A stretch of DNA of 64,000 bases from Gimesia maris. Lineage in GTDB: Bacteria > Planctomycetota > Planctomycetia > Planctomycetales > Planctomycetaceae. The notes under the pieces are model-generated. The model searched no databases. It saw only the letters and a program-made list of their open reading frames with translations, and was not told the origin of the DNA. Of this stretch, positions 18,487-27,294 are shown piece after piece. Both the position numbers and the translations under genes were made by a program. The stretch spans positions 4,913,001-4,977,000 of the forward strand of contig NZ_CP042910.1 of the NCBI RefSeq assembly GCF_008298035.1, in the 5' to 3' direction. Numbering within the stretch: the stretch's first letter is position 1; each line of letters begins with the position of its first letter.

Positions 18487-20151
18487 TCAGAGGTTTCGCT
18501 TGAACAATCTTCTAAAAGTTCGGTACACGAAGTCGAATGGCTTGATCACCAGCAGAATAATGATTAATGAACCGGGCATGTAGACCGGGGTTGTTGCATC
18601 TCGCTCGCGTGACTGCGTTTCACGATAGTCGTAATGCATCGTTGTCGCCGGAGTAAGTTGCATTCGACACCAGACGGACAATGAGCCGAGAGCACGCAAT
18701 GTCGGGAACGTGTTCATCAACCTGGCTAACTGGTCACAATAAGGAAACATCTCCACCGGGTAAATTGACTCTAATCTCAATTCCTTATAGCGGACTTTCC
18801 TGCGGAGGGAATCTGCCCGATGCAGTGTCTCGATATTGGCAGGACGAGGAAACGTTTCAGCAATTAATCCGCACACAAAACGTGCCTGCACCTCGCTAAT
18901 GGAGGGGATATTTCCAATAATCGGACGTGCGAAACCGACAAGGAACATATCCGGATAAGTGGTATGTATGCAACCCAGATAAAAGTCCGAAAGTTGAAGG
19001 TGCCCTTCCGACAATTCGCTCAGTCTTCCCTGGTACCCCACTGCCGGAACAACGAGAGACGGCTCGATGTGTTCTTCCTGATCGGAATCAAAACGGCGAA
19101 ACACTGTGAACTGATTGTCAACGGGAGGTCCGACTATAGTAATTCTGCCTGCGGCAACAGCGTCTAAAAAATCATCACTCTTGTTATGAAACATGTTGAA
19201 CAGGTCATCTTTTGCCGTTTTTGTGAGTTTATAAGCCCATTCTTTGCGGATCTGATTTACGTCCTGATCCATTTCACTGGTTGATACATCAGCCCCCTTT
19301 TTTGCAGGAAACAATCGGCGAAAGGTTTCCTGGTAGCGGATTCGCAGTTCGACGAATCGTTGCCCGATCCAGTTTCGAATATCTTCGTGAATCGACAGCA
19401 GCAATCGATTTCTCAAAAAGTCCGATGGCACTCCTCGAATGGGATGATACCTGGGACTGACTCGAATCCCTGACCTTAAGGACAAAAAGACTTGATTATT
19501 CAGCTCGGGTCGCGAAAGACGGTTTGCATAATCGACGGCAGACTCTCCACCGCCAATAACCACAATACGATTCTCAGTGATGTGCCCCAGCCCGACAGGA
19601 TGATGCAGTTCGGGAATAGACAAAATCTTGATCTTGCAGTCGATTTGTACTCGTTCAGCAGTCAAGCCGGTACAGAGGATAACAGAATCGAAATATTCTG
19701 TGATTGGTTCAGCATGTTCTTCTTTCAAGTCGGTAATCGATAATTGCCAGCCACCTCGATCGACATCGCGACACAGCTTGTCCACACAATGTTGTGTGGC
19801 AATATGACCATGGAGTGAGAACGTTTCTGCAAACTGCTCCAGATATTGACCATATTCATCATTCCGAAAGAACTCAGATCGACTCGCACCCCCATCCGGC
19901 TTCACATTGGCATCGAAGGGAGTAAAGCATGAAAATTGAGTGGTGTATTTGGTGGAAGTCGAGACGAAGCCTGGATAGGGGTTTCCCCAACAGCCAGTGA
20001 TTCGATCCGACTTCTCATAACAGACAATGTCCCATTCCTTGAGCGATTCGAGCGAATTCTTCAGACTAATCAGTCCACTGCTGCCTCCACCAATGATAGC
20101 AAGTCTTTTCTGCTTTGCTGTCACCTTTGGATTTGGACCTGTGCCTGTCAT
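18487..20151 (-). CDS. FAD-dependent monooxygenase-like flavoprotein
   Basis: A 554-residue flavoprotein of the FMO/Baeyer-Villiger-like group. The FAD-binding GGGSSG is at residues 21-26, and a second dinucleotide site reads VVIGGGESAVD near residue 200, the NADPH site typical of these enzymes. A hydrophobic, basic C-terminus (IIILLVIKPFDFVYRTF) suggests membrane association. Its start overlaps the stop of the ketosynthase gene by 4 bases (ATGA), and it is the last gene of a three-gene operon. The substrate is unknown; the ketosynthase next door suggests a lipid or polyketide-like product. Confidence 0.82.
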   Translation of the reverse strand: MTGTGPNPKVTAKQKRLAIIGGGSSGLISLKNSLESLKEWDIVCYEKSDRITGCWGNPYPGFVSTSTKYTTQFSCFTPFDANVKPDGGASRSEFFRNDEYGQYLEQFAETFSLHGHIATQHCVDKLCRDVDRGGWQLSITDLKEEHAEPITEYFDSVILCTGLTAERVQIDCKIKILSIPELHHPVGLGHITENRIVVIGGGESAVDYANRLSRPELNNQVFLSLRSGIRVSPRYHPIRGVPSDFLRNRLLLSIHEDIRNWIGQRFVELRIRYQETFRRLFPAKKGADVSTSEMDQDVNQIRKEWAYKLTKTAKDDLFNMFHNKSDDFLDAVAAGRITIVGPPVDNQFTVFRRFDSDQEEHIEPSLVVPAVGYQGRLSELSEGHLQLSDFYLGCIHTTYPDMFLVGFARPIIGNIPSISEVQARFVCGLIAETFPRPANIETLHRADSLRRKVRYKELRLESIYPVEMFPYCDQLARLMNTFPTLRALGSLSVWCRMQLTPATTMHYDYRETQSRERDATTPVYMPGSLIIILLVIKPFDFVYRTFRRLFKRNL

Positions 20152-21236
20152 GGCAGCACCACTGTCAGGCTGACAAGCACAAAATTGAATTGTCCCGATT
20201 CCGGAATGAACAGCAAAATCCGGTCGCCATCAAGCAGTTCATGCTGTCTGAGGAACTGGTCCAACATGACATAGATGCTGGCAGAACCGGTATTTCCAGC
20301 GGTTGCAAGATTGGTCCAATAGGGAACCGGATTCTGTGGATTACTGGAATGAGAGGCGATGACACGTTCCATTTTACGCCGAAAGAAATAGGACGACATA
20401 TGGGGTAATATTTTAGAATATGAGTCGAGAGAATCGCGCTGAGCTTCGAGGGCGATCTTCAGAAATTTGCTTGCCAGCGGAACCAGGTAGCTCGATAAAA
20501 CAGAAAGATCTTGACTCAGCAGAGCTGTGCGGCCTTCCAGCTTCATGCATAACGGCGCTTCATGAGCAAACGACATGGAGTGAGTCCAGTTTACACGCAG
20601 TGATAATTTTTCTGAGTCAGGGCGATCCTGCAGTAGAAAAGCTCCCGCACCATCGGAAAGCATGAACCGCAAAAAAATCGACATAAACCAGCGGCTGTTT
20701 CGTAAATTTTCGTGTTCAGATCGATCGTCGATCGGTTGAATCACACTTGACTTTAAAATTTCTGAGGCGTGCTCTGCACCGACACAGAGTGCCGAACGAT
20801 GATGGCCTGCCGAGATCGACCGGATCGCAGCCACCATGGCATTGGCGGCTGATGAACAGATTCCTGCGTGAGAACTGATCTCGACGGGATAATTCAGGTA
20901 ACCGTCTGCCTGTAACCGATGATGCAGGATCGATGCAAATCCGGGAGCCGCCAGTGGCGTGTAAGTGGTTCCCGCAGCAAGATAAGTAATTGAATCAGCT
21001 TCTTTGTAATCACTCAGGCATTGCTGCGCGGCACGGGAGCCTAGTCCATAAACATCATGTGTTTTTTGTTGTAAGTGGTCCTGTGCGTAATGACGACGCA
21101 CGATCCCATTCATCGATAAGATTTTTTCTTTCGTCGCAGCTTCACCTGCAAGCGATCCGATAAACCGCTCGATTTCGTCGTTTTCTACTGCAGGGCCGGG
21201 GAGATAAGAAGCAGTTCGCGTGATATAGCAGGACAT
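20148..21236 (-). CDS. 3-oxoacyl-ACP synthase III-like ketosynthase
   Basis: A 362-residue thiolase-fold enzyme of the KAS III (FabH-like) group. The catalytic triad can be traced: Cys127 in AGICSSA, His279 in ILPHMSS and Asn315 in TAGNTGSAS. LSDGAGAFLL is the usual conserved strand after the active-site Cys half. Length is slightly above FabH (about 320). Condensation of an acyl-CoA or acyl-ACP starter with a malonyl unit is the expected reaction. Its overlap with the flavoprotein gene and the 6-base gap from the upstream membrane-protein gene point to a dedicated pathway rather than housekeeping FabH. Confidence 0.85.
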   Translation of the reverse strand: MSCYITRTASYLPGPAVENDEIERFIGSLAGEAATKEKILSMNGIVRRHYAQDHLQQKTHDVYGLGSRAAQQCLSDYKEADSITYLAAGTTYTPLAAPGFASILHHRLQADGYLNYPVEISSHAGICSSAANAMVAAIRSISAGHHRSALCVGAEHASEILKSSVIQPIDDRSEHENLRNSRWFMSIFLRFMLSDGAGAFLLQDRPDSEKLSLRVNWTHSMSFAHEAPLCMKLEGRTALLSQDLSVLSSYLVPLASKFLKIALEAQRDSLDSYSKILPHMSSYFFRRKMERVIASHSSNPQNPVPYWTNLATAGNTGSASIYVMLDQFLRQHELLDGDRILLFIPESGQFNFVLVSLTVVLP

Positions 21237-21242
21237 TAAAAT

Positions 21243-22109
21243 TCAAGAATCCTTAGAAACCGGTGGCTGATTCATCAGCATGTCATAGACGACCTCGTCA
21301 AAAACGATGTGATAGTAGAGATACTGACTCGGATTGGAAAAAAAAGCGCTGCTGTTGTAATGTCCTCGATTATTCACTTCCTGCATGAAGAAATCCAGGT
21401 CGATCTGAACCTGCTTATTCTCGGCGTAGATTTGTTTCATACACCATAAGAGCACCGAGTCGGAACCAAACGAGTTCAAAGCCGTCATTGTGGTTTTTAA
21501 GTCACCAAAGATAGTGATGACAGTTACAATCAAAATAACGAGGTTCGTGGCCCCTAAAAGCTGAAACGAGTGTTTTCGGTTTTCTTCCAGTACCGCTTTA
21601 CTGAAGTTTTCGTGGCTTTCAGGTTTAATTGATCTAATGTATTCCAGATTTTCCAGGAAGACGGTCTTGTCAAAACGATCAATCAATTCGTAGGAGAGCA
21701 GGTCGTGCCCGATTGTCAGGTTATGATTGACAATGGTTTTCGTATTCTCGACACCGAATTCTCCGTCGATCCCATTCAGCTTTCTCTCTTGCTTTTCTGT
21801 TGTCGCTGTTTCACGACGTGCAAGCATATGACGATAAAGCAGTGGCTCGATTTGCACGTGCCGCATAAACAACTCAGCTGCTTCATGGCGGGCCAGATAC
21901 TTTATGCCAAAGGCCATCCAGAAGTCGATCAGGTATCCTTCAAATCCAAGTGGACCACGTCGCAGAATAAACTTGATCGGAAAGCTGATGAACCGTAAAA
22001 AGAAATAGAATACGATCAGCAATGGACGCAGCAGAATAAAATCCCACTGCGTTATTTCTTTCGCGAATACTTCGTTTATGTAATCGGTGATATAGGGAAA
22101 TCGTTGCAT
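21243..22109 (-). CDS. membrane-associated hypothetical protein, first gene of the ketosynthase operon
   Basis: A 288-residue protein not assigned to a family. A hydrophobic segment lies at about residues 24-48 (ILLRPLLIVFYFFLRF), and a second lies near 187-205 (LVILIVTVITIF). Between them is a helical stretch with conserved-looking His and Glu residues (RHEAAELFMRHVQIEPLLYRH). It is followed 6 bases later by the ketosynthase gene. A role in presenting or modifying a membrane lipid made by the operon is possible but unproven. Confidence 0.65.
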   Translation of the reverse strand: MQRFPYITDYINEVFAKEITQWDFILLRPLLIVFYFFLRFISFPIKFILRRGPLGFEGYLIDFWMAFGIKYLARHEAAELFMRHVQIEPLLYRHMLARRETATTEKQERKLNGIDGEFGVENTKTIVNHNLTIGHDLLSYELIDRFDKTVFLENLEYIRSIKPESHENFSKAVLEENRKHSFQLLGATNLVILIVTVITIFGDLKTTMTALNSFGSDSVLLWCMKQIYAENKQVQIDLDFFMQEVNNRGHYNSSAFFSNPSQYLYYHIVFDEVVYDMLMNQPPVSKDS

Positions 22110-22226
22110 CGAATAATACTATACAATAACACACAATGCTCGCAAGACACCCATACCATAAACTGTTTCAAATAATTTGAGAGACGATCTTTAAGCGTTC
22201 TGATCTCGATTAGAAACAAGACTGAA

Positions 22227-22241
22227 AGGGGCAGCGCCCCT
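22227..22241. repeat. AGGGGCAGCGCCCCT hairpin
   Basis: A 6-base GC-rich stem with a 3-base loop in the context GAAAGGGGCAGCGCCCCTGTTTT. It resembles the GGGGTCAGACCCC elements and lies between the membrane-protein gene and the pretoxin-HINT remnant. It could be a REP-like element or a terminator. Confidence 0.45.
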
Positions 22242-22304
22242 GTTTTAATGAGTCCTCTCACATATAATTATTCGCACTCTGAATTTACTGGAAGCACAGA
22301 GAGC

Positions 22305-22878
22305 CTAATGCACACCACAAGGATGCCCGGCGGTGACGCCGATCGGTTCGGTTTCCCCTTCCACATAAATGTTGAGGACATTGTTCGCGATGTTCTTGAA
22401 CGTCGAAAGCACAACCGGCCCGTCACCCGGATCAATAGGCGGACAGGCGGAGATCGAAAGCACTTCCGCTGCTCCCACCACATGCAGTTCCGGCATGTTG
22501 AGCTCAATCACCGCACCCGGCTGCGCGGTGGCGATAAATCCAGCTTAAGGGCCGCATCAGTTCTGCTTCGAAATCACTGCCGTCCGGTTTCCGCATCCGC
22601 ACCGAGACCAGCCGCCAGCCTGCCGGCGTAGGATCGATTGTCGCTTCCGTTTGAATGCGCAGTGGATTCCGACCGTCCACCCGCATCCCGGGCCGCATCT
22701 GTTGAATCGGCGTCGTCACCACCCGCGGCGGCGTCCCTGAAGGAAGAACTACCGCCTGTGCAGAGGGCAGAATCTCGGTATCCGCACCACCAATCAGCCC
22801 CGCTCCCGCTTTCCACAAACAGAAACTGGTGAAGAGCAGGCAGCCGAAGATGGCTAGTTTTTGAGTGAGATCAGACAT
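22305..22878 (-). pseudogene. remnant of a pretoxin-HINT (intein-like) domain protein, frameshifted
   Basis: The reading frame begins at 22878 with a membrane segment (LAIFGCLLFTSFCLW) and continues to about 22540, where it shifts; the continuation in another frame reads FIATAQPGAVIELNMPELHVV, then CPPIDPGDGPVV, LNIYVEGETEPIGVTAGHP and stops. That continuation matches the C-terminal half of planctomycete PT-HINT domains, which normally run on through a TxxHPFW motif; here it ends early at HPCGVH. One frameshift plus truncation makes this a broken gene. HINT domains autocleave and release toxin C-termini in polymorphic toxins; no toxin part is present. Confidence 0.68.
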
Positions 22879-23114
22879 GGATACGATTCAAATTACAAAA
22901 ATAATTGGTCAAGCTGAGTTTAATTTGCGTTTAAACCATTATTGAAGTTTTTAGATATCAAGCATGCCAGTGTTCAAGCCATAGAAGCCTGCTCAACCGG
23001 CCAAGCTGAAACCGTTCAAACTGGCACAGCCTGAGATGATCGTGATGCAGAAGCCGACGTAGTCGTCGGCTGGTAATGGACAACGGCAACATAATTAGGC
23101 TGTGTTTGATATCG

Positions 23115-23705
23115 CTAAAAGCCTTCGAGCAATTCTTCGATGAACCTCAGCCGTGCTGAAATGGCCGGGGTATCACTGTCTAACAATGACAACCTTTCCC
23201 TTTGTTGTTGTAGCAGTGGAATGGCTTCTTCCATCTTGCCAACAAGATGCAGTCCGATCCCACGGAATATAGGGTTACTCAACACGGGGACGATGTCATC
23301 AATCGAGCAAAATTGATCGAGATAAGGTATCGCCCGATCTTCCAGTGCCGGTCGCACGCTCGCCTCGAATCGATGACGCATATTCTCCTCAGTTTTGCAG
23401 TTGAACTTTTCCTGATCGAGACCAATGCCTCGTTCACTCAAGTAAGAATAGCTGTCTGTCGGAATCCCCACGTCATCGGGGAAATCCTCTTGAAACAACG
23501 GGTCGAGCAATGGAGATGCCGGAAACACCTTCACGTCGAACCATGTCCCATGAGTTCCCAAGTCAGGAAGCACGAAATGAAATAGTTCATCAGAATACTT
23601 ACGGTAGAACGTACAGTATCGAGATCCCTCACAAGTGAATCCGTATGCTGACAGCACACCTGCAAAGAGTTGGCGTGCCACTTTGTCAAACTGTTTTGGT
23701 GTCAT
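23115..23705 (-). CDS. DUF4304-like hypothetical protein
   Basis: A 196-residue protein whose first 110 residues resemble DUF4304-type proteins (start MTPKQFDKVARQL, later YGFTCEGSRYCTFYRK and WFDVKVFPAS), small cytoplasmic proteins often found as immunity-like orphans. The C-terminal 80 residues form a helical pair region. The ATG overlaps the TGA of the IS630 fragment by 4 bases, an accidental junction created by the insertion remnant. Function is unknown. Confidence 0.6.
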   Translation of the reverse strand: MTPKQFDKVARQLFAGVLSAYGFTCEGSRYCTFYRKYSDELFHFVLPDLGTHGTWFDVKVFPASPLLDPLFQEDFPDDVGIPTDSYSYLSERGIGLDQEKFNCKTEENMRHRFEASVRPALEDRAIPYLDQFCSIDDIVPVLSNPIFRGIGLHLVGKMEEAIPLLQQQRERLSLLDSDTPAISARLRFIEELLEGF

Positions 23706-24076
23706 CGTTGTCTGAATATCTCCTGCGCTGGTGCGCCAAATCGTGTTCTAAACTGCCCCAGACGCATGGCAATCACCTTCGCCTCCTGCTTGCCGTCGAG
23801 AACTTTCTGTCTCGGTGGTGATTCCCGGGGCTTGCCATTCAAGGCGATCTCAAACCCTTCGACGACCAGTCGTTTCCGGAGATTTTCAACGGTCTGCACG
23901 CGGCACGAAAACGCCTCAGCGATCTTCGTGTCAGTCCAGTTCGGCCCCCGCGCATCCGCCTTCAACAGAATCTCTGCTCGCCTGACCTTCTGTGGTGAAC
24001 CTTTCAGCCGCTTGCGGACATCCGTAAGCGTATCACGTTCCTTCTGCGACAGCCGAACGATGTATTTCTTTTCCAT
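23702..24076 (-). mobile_element. IS630-family transposase N-terminal fragment
   Basis: A 124-residue frame with the N-terminal helix-turn-helix part of IS630-family transposases: KKYIVRLSQKERDTL, RRAEILLKAD, WTDTKIAEAFSC and the linker region with RKRLVVEGFEIAL. Complete relatives run to about 350 residues with a DDE catalytic domain; here the frame ends soon after LDGKQEAKVIAMRLG, so the catalytic part is gone. Clear terminal inverted repeats were not identified. It is a dead remnant sitting between two hypothetical genes. Confidence 0.75.
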
Positions 24077-24155
24077 ATCAGTTCCTCCTTGAATGTGTGA
24101 AGGATCTGATATTTACTCAAGCTCTGCAACCCCATTTATTAAAAATGACGGGGCA

Positions 24156-24758
24156 CTAGCTTACCATAAACTTCTTCAAGAATGCTGCTTCAGCATTTGA
24201 TCTTAAGGCAAGATCAAGTTGCTTCACAAAGTCGTGTTGTGAGAGTTCCCATTCGGCAGGTTGTCGCCCGAGGCGGGCCATAGATGCCTCTGCCTTCTTG
24301 CACCATTCAAGAGCCAAATTTGACCTGCCCAGATAAGCCGCTAGTGCTGCAACGCCACAAATATCAGAAATGTTGTTTGTTGCTTCTGCTTCACACAAAC
24401 GTAAGACTTCGGCAGCATCGAGCGGCTGATTGAGGTGCGGCATGAACTGAGTCGTCATTGCTGCGATGACAGACGGTTGCATCGCCTCATGCTGAGAGTG
24501 CAAGATCTGACGATGGCGAATATCCAGAAACTGGTGGAGCATTGCCACATCGGGAGCTACTCGTATTCGTACACCTGACGCCGGACGGTATTCACCGGAC
24601 CGCAATCCTTCAAACCATACTTGCTGTTTGACCGGTCCAGAAGTTCTAGCAAACGTAGCAGCACTGACGTCTTTGTCCCAATGGGCAAATACGTCCGAAT
24701 AGGACTCAAAAACCTCTCGAAGTTGTTTTTTCGTTAATGGTTTAATCTTCACAGGCAT
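24156..24758 (-). CDS. hypothetical protein next to IS remnant
   Basis: A 200-residue cytoplasmic protein of no recognised family. The first half contains QQVWFEGLRSGEYRPASG; the second half is helical with TPR-like pairs (CGVAALAAYLGRSNLALEWC). Its half-and-half layout recalls the protein at 23115-23705, but no firm sequence similarity is claimed. It is separated from that gene by the IS630 remnant. Confidence 0.55.
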   Translation of the reverse strand: MPVKIKPLTKKQLREVFESYSDVFAHWDKDVSAATFARTSGPVKQQVWFEGLRSGEYRPASGVRIRVAPDVAMLHQFLDIRHRQILHSQHEAMQPSVIAAMTTQFMPHLNQPLDAAEVLRLCEAEATNNISDICGVAALAAYLGRSNLALEWCKKAEASMARLGRQPAEWELSQHDFVKQLDLALRSNAEAAFLKKFMVS

Positions 24759-24809
24759 TCTATGGCCTCACCTCAATGACTGGGAGAAACAAAGGGGGCA
24801 GGATGCAAA

Positions 24810-24822
24810 GGGGTCAGACCCC
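24810..24822. repeat. GGGGTCAGACCCC palindrome, copy 3
   Basis: Core identical to the copies at 11893 and 17857, here preceded by AAAGGGGGCAGGATGC. It is intergenic between 24758 and 24880. Confidence 0.7.
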
Positions 24823-24879
24823 GATTCCATCTTTCAATTTCTCTGACACGCTTAACTCATTGCTTTGAACTCTAGTAAC

Positions 24880-25425
24880 CTAATCACGTTTGACTGGTGA
24901 AACAAAGCCATCCGAATCTGAATTGCCAGATCCCTGATTTTCAGCGGGCGCGCTGCCGATAAAGCATGGTCCTGAGGGATCGGGCGCGACACGGGGTTGC
25001 CTGTCGAATGAGTTGACATTCCCGATTTCCAGCAACCAGTAATTTTCGCCTCGACTCACGCCTAACGAATATTCATGCAGCCTGCCCTCCACTGCTGTGC
25101 CGTACCAGCTGATCGAGGCAAAGCCCGTCGGTACATTTTCGTGGAGAGCTCCCTCCCAGGTCACTCCGACGTCTGTCACCAGGTTCTGGCACATAGGGTT
25201 GTAGCGTCGTTCCGGAATGCAATAGGTTTTGATGTCATCCAGTGACCAGCGCGATTCCAGGGCAGAGGTGACTTCTTCAGGAGACGCGAACTTCTGCTGA
25301 GTCTCCGTTGTCACTTCCGAGGAATTTTCACTCGGCTTATCAGGAACCGCCTGGGTGCAGCCCCAGACTGTGATCAGGATTGCCATGTTGAGTATCAGAT
25401 GATGCAGCATTCGGAGACAGCACAT
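24880..25425 (-). CDS. putative lipoprotein, hypothetical
   Basis: A 181-residue protein. The ATG at 25425 was chosen because GGGGA lies 5 bases upstream; a longer frame from 25479 lacks this. The N-terminus is a hydrophobic signal segment ending at WGC (Cys23), a plausible though imperfect lipobox, followed by a Ser/Glu-rich linker. The mature part has EEVTSALESRWSLDDIKTYC and no recognised domain. It is predicted to be exported. Confidence 0.6.
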   Translation of the reverse strand: MCCLRMLHHLILNMAILITVWGCTQAVPDKPSENSSEVTTETQQKFASPEEVTSALESRWSLDDIKTYCIPERRYNPMCQNLVTDVGVTWEGALHENVPTGFASISWYGTAVEGRLHEYSLGVSRGENYWLLEIGNVNSFDRQPRVAPDPSGPCFIGSAPAENQGSGNSDSDGFVSPVKRD

Positions 25426-25640
25426 AGGGTTCCCCAGAGACTTCACACCAGGTAACGATGTAACTTTTAGTTCGAGCATTCACTCCATGATACCAGCCGG
25501 AAATGGCAACACAAATGGGAAATTCCGGTGGAAACCCTAGAGAGAATGCTTGGAACGGCACGCTGATTCATTTAGGATAGGAACTGTATTTCTGTCTATT
25601 TCACGCAGGCGCTCAAAAAAACACGCGATTGGATTGAGTC

Positions 25641-26783
25641 ATGTTACCGCAGAGACGTCAGTTTCTTATTCACACATTTATCTTCTTGTCTGCCCTGCTC
25701 CTTGCAGGCGGGACTCAGCTTCTGCAGGCGTTTCCCCCTGTTGAGAACATCGATTTCGATGAGAAATACAGGCAGTTGTTACAGGCAGCTAAATCAGCAC
25801 CTTCCCAGGGGAGGTTGAAAGATGTGGCGTTTGACGCGATCAACGCCAGTCAGTCTGCGATCCAGTCAGGCGATTATTCTTCTGCAGTGAAAATCGCTAC
25901 TTTCGCCAGCAAGATCGGTAAATCGGCACGCAGCAACCATGCCTTTACGCTGGCGAACAGCTTAAAAAAACGCAGTATTATGCTGTCGCTCGAATATCGT
26001 GACGTGGAAAAAGCTCATCAAAAACTGCAGGAGAATCCAAACGACGCGAACGCAGCGTCTTTATATGGAAAGTTTGTCGCTTTAAAGTTGAACAACTGGA
26101 AAGAGGGACTGTTCTGGCTCGCCAAAGGGGATGATGCGGAATATCAAACCCTGGCAAAGCAGGAAATCGCAAACTCAAATGATGCAGATGCGCTGCTGAC
26201 AGTCGCCAATGGCTGGTATCAGTTAGCTGATAAAGAGAAAGGCTCAACGAAGCAGGAACTGGAAATGCACGCTTATGACCTGTATAGCCAGGCTTGGTCG
26301 CGCACTCTTGGCCCTGATCGAGCAGCACTGAATGCCAGGTTAAACGAAATGCCCCTGCGGTATCTGAATCACATGCAGGAAGAAGATGTGGTTCATGGTG
26401 GATGGCCTTTCGGAAAAAATGGTGACGCGGGAAATGGCAAGGGACTGTTTACCGTCAATCAGCTTGAATTTCCCAATGGTCTGGGCATGGTTCCAGCAAG
26501 TAGAGGTTCCGCAAGCGTGTCTTATCAACTGGACGGTCATTTCAAAACTTTTGTGACCGGCGTGGCCCTCAAGGACGATAATTATCAATTTGTTGGTACT
26601 ATTACATTTATGGTACTGGGAGATAACCGGGTTCTCTGGAAAGCCTCCGTTAAAGATGATAAGGATGTGCTGTTCTGTAAAGTTTCTGTCAGGAACATTA
26701 ACAGACTGATGATTCGAACTGAAACAAAAGCAATTAATCGGGGAGCACACGCCGTCTGGCTTGATCCGCATGTTTTGAAATAG
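25641..26783 (+). CDS. secreted protein with C-terminal NPCBM-like carbohydrate-binding domain
   Basis: A 380-residue protein with a signal peptide (FIFLSALLLAGGTQLLQA, cleavage near residue 30), a helical repeat middle (about 35-230, TPR-like tallying of DANAASLYGKF and DADALLTVANGWY) and a C-terminal NPCBM/NEW2-like domain (about 275-378; GMVPASRGSASVSYQL, FKTFVTGVALKDD). Planctomycetes carry many such helical-plus-NPCBM proteins. It is probably periplasmic or extracellular and binds glycans; no catalytic part is seen. The next gene follows 14 bases later. Confidence 0.72.
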   Translation: MLPQRRQFLIHTFIFLSALLLAGGTQLLQAFPPVENIDFDEKYRQLLQAAKSAPSQGRLKDVAFDAINASQSAIQSGDYSSAVKIATFASKIGKSARSNHAFTLANSLKKRSIMLSLEYRDVEKAHQKLQENPNDANAASLYGKFVALKLNNWKEGLFWLAKGDDAEYQTLAKQEIANSNDADALLTVANGWYQLADKEKGSTKQELEMHAYDLYSQAWSRTLGPDRAALNARLNEMPLRYLNHMQEEDVVHGGWPFGKNGDAGNGKGLFTVNQLEFPNGLGMVPASRGSASVSYQLDGHFKTFVTGVALKDDNYQFVGTITFMVLGDNRVLWKASVKDDKDVLFCKVSVRNINRLMIRTETKAINRGAHAVWLDPHVLK

Positions 26784-26797
26784 ATCTGAATTCAGAG

Positions 26798-27280
26798 ATG
26801 AAAAGGAAACGATGGGTGGAAGCAGCCCCCGATACCGTCTCCGTAAACGAACCGCAGCCAGACTGGACTACCGGTCTTGAGGGAACCTGGAAATCTGACT
26901 GGCCACTAACAAAGCAGCATCTGGAGGCGGACTGCAACCTGTCTGCAGAAGCAACCCTCGGACTGGAACGATTGCTGGGCAAGATGACGGTGCAATACGA
27001 CGGGCATCGTGCCATCTATACGATGCCCGAAATTCGCTATATCAAAGCGGGCAAAGAATACATCCTCGCAGGCTGGACCCGGGAAGAGCCCCTGCATGTG
27101 CTCGGCCGCACGTCCACTCAACTGGCACTGTTGACAAAAGCCGTCGCACTGCCCGTTGACCAGGACTATCTCACCCTGCTCACCTTCGAAAACGCAGACA
27201 CCTGCTGGCTCTACCTGGGGTATTCCCCCCTCGTCGGTCTGCATGTAAAAGAGTACTTCTGTAGGGTCGTATCGAAGTAA
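26798..27280 (+). CDS. hypothetical protein following the NPCBM protein
   Basis: A 160-residue protein of no recognised family, starting 14 bases after the NPCBM gene and likely cotranscribed. No signal peptide or membrane segment is visible. It contains EGTWKSDWPLTKQH and a strand-rich C-terminus ending YFCRVVSK. The start region (MKRKRWVEAAPDT) looks odd for a protein start, so the true start or an upstream loss is uncertain. Confidence 0.5.
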   Translation: MKRKRWVEAAPDTVSVNEPQPDWTTGLEGTWKSDWPLTKQHLEADCNLSAEATLGLERLLGKMTVQYDGHRAIYTMPEIRYIKAGKEYILAGWTREEPLHVLGRTSTQLALLTKAVALPVDQDYLTLLTFENADTCWLYLGYSPLVGLHVKEYFCRVVSK

Positions 27281-27294
27281 AACTCAGAGAGAAC

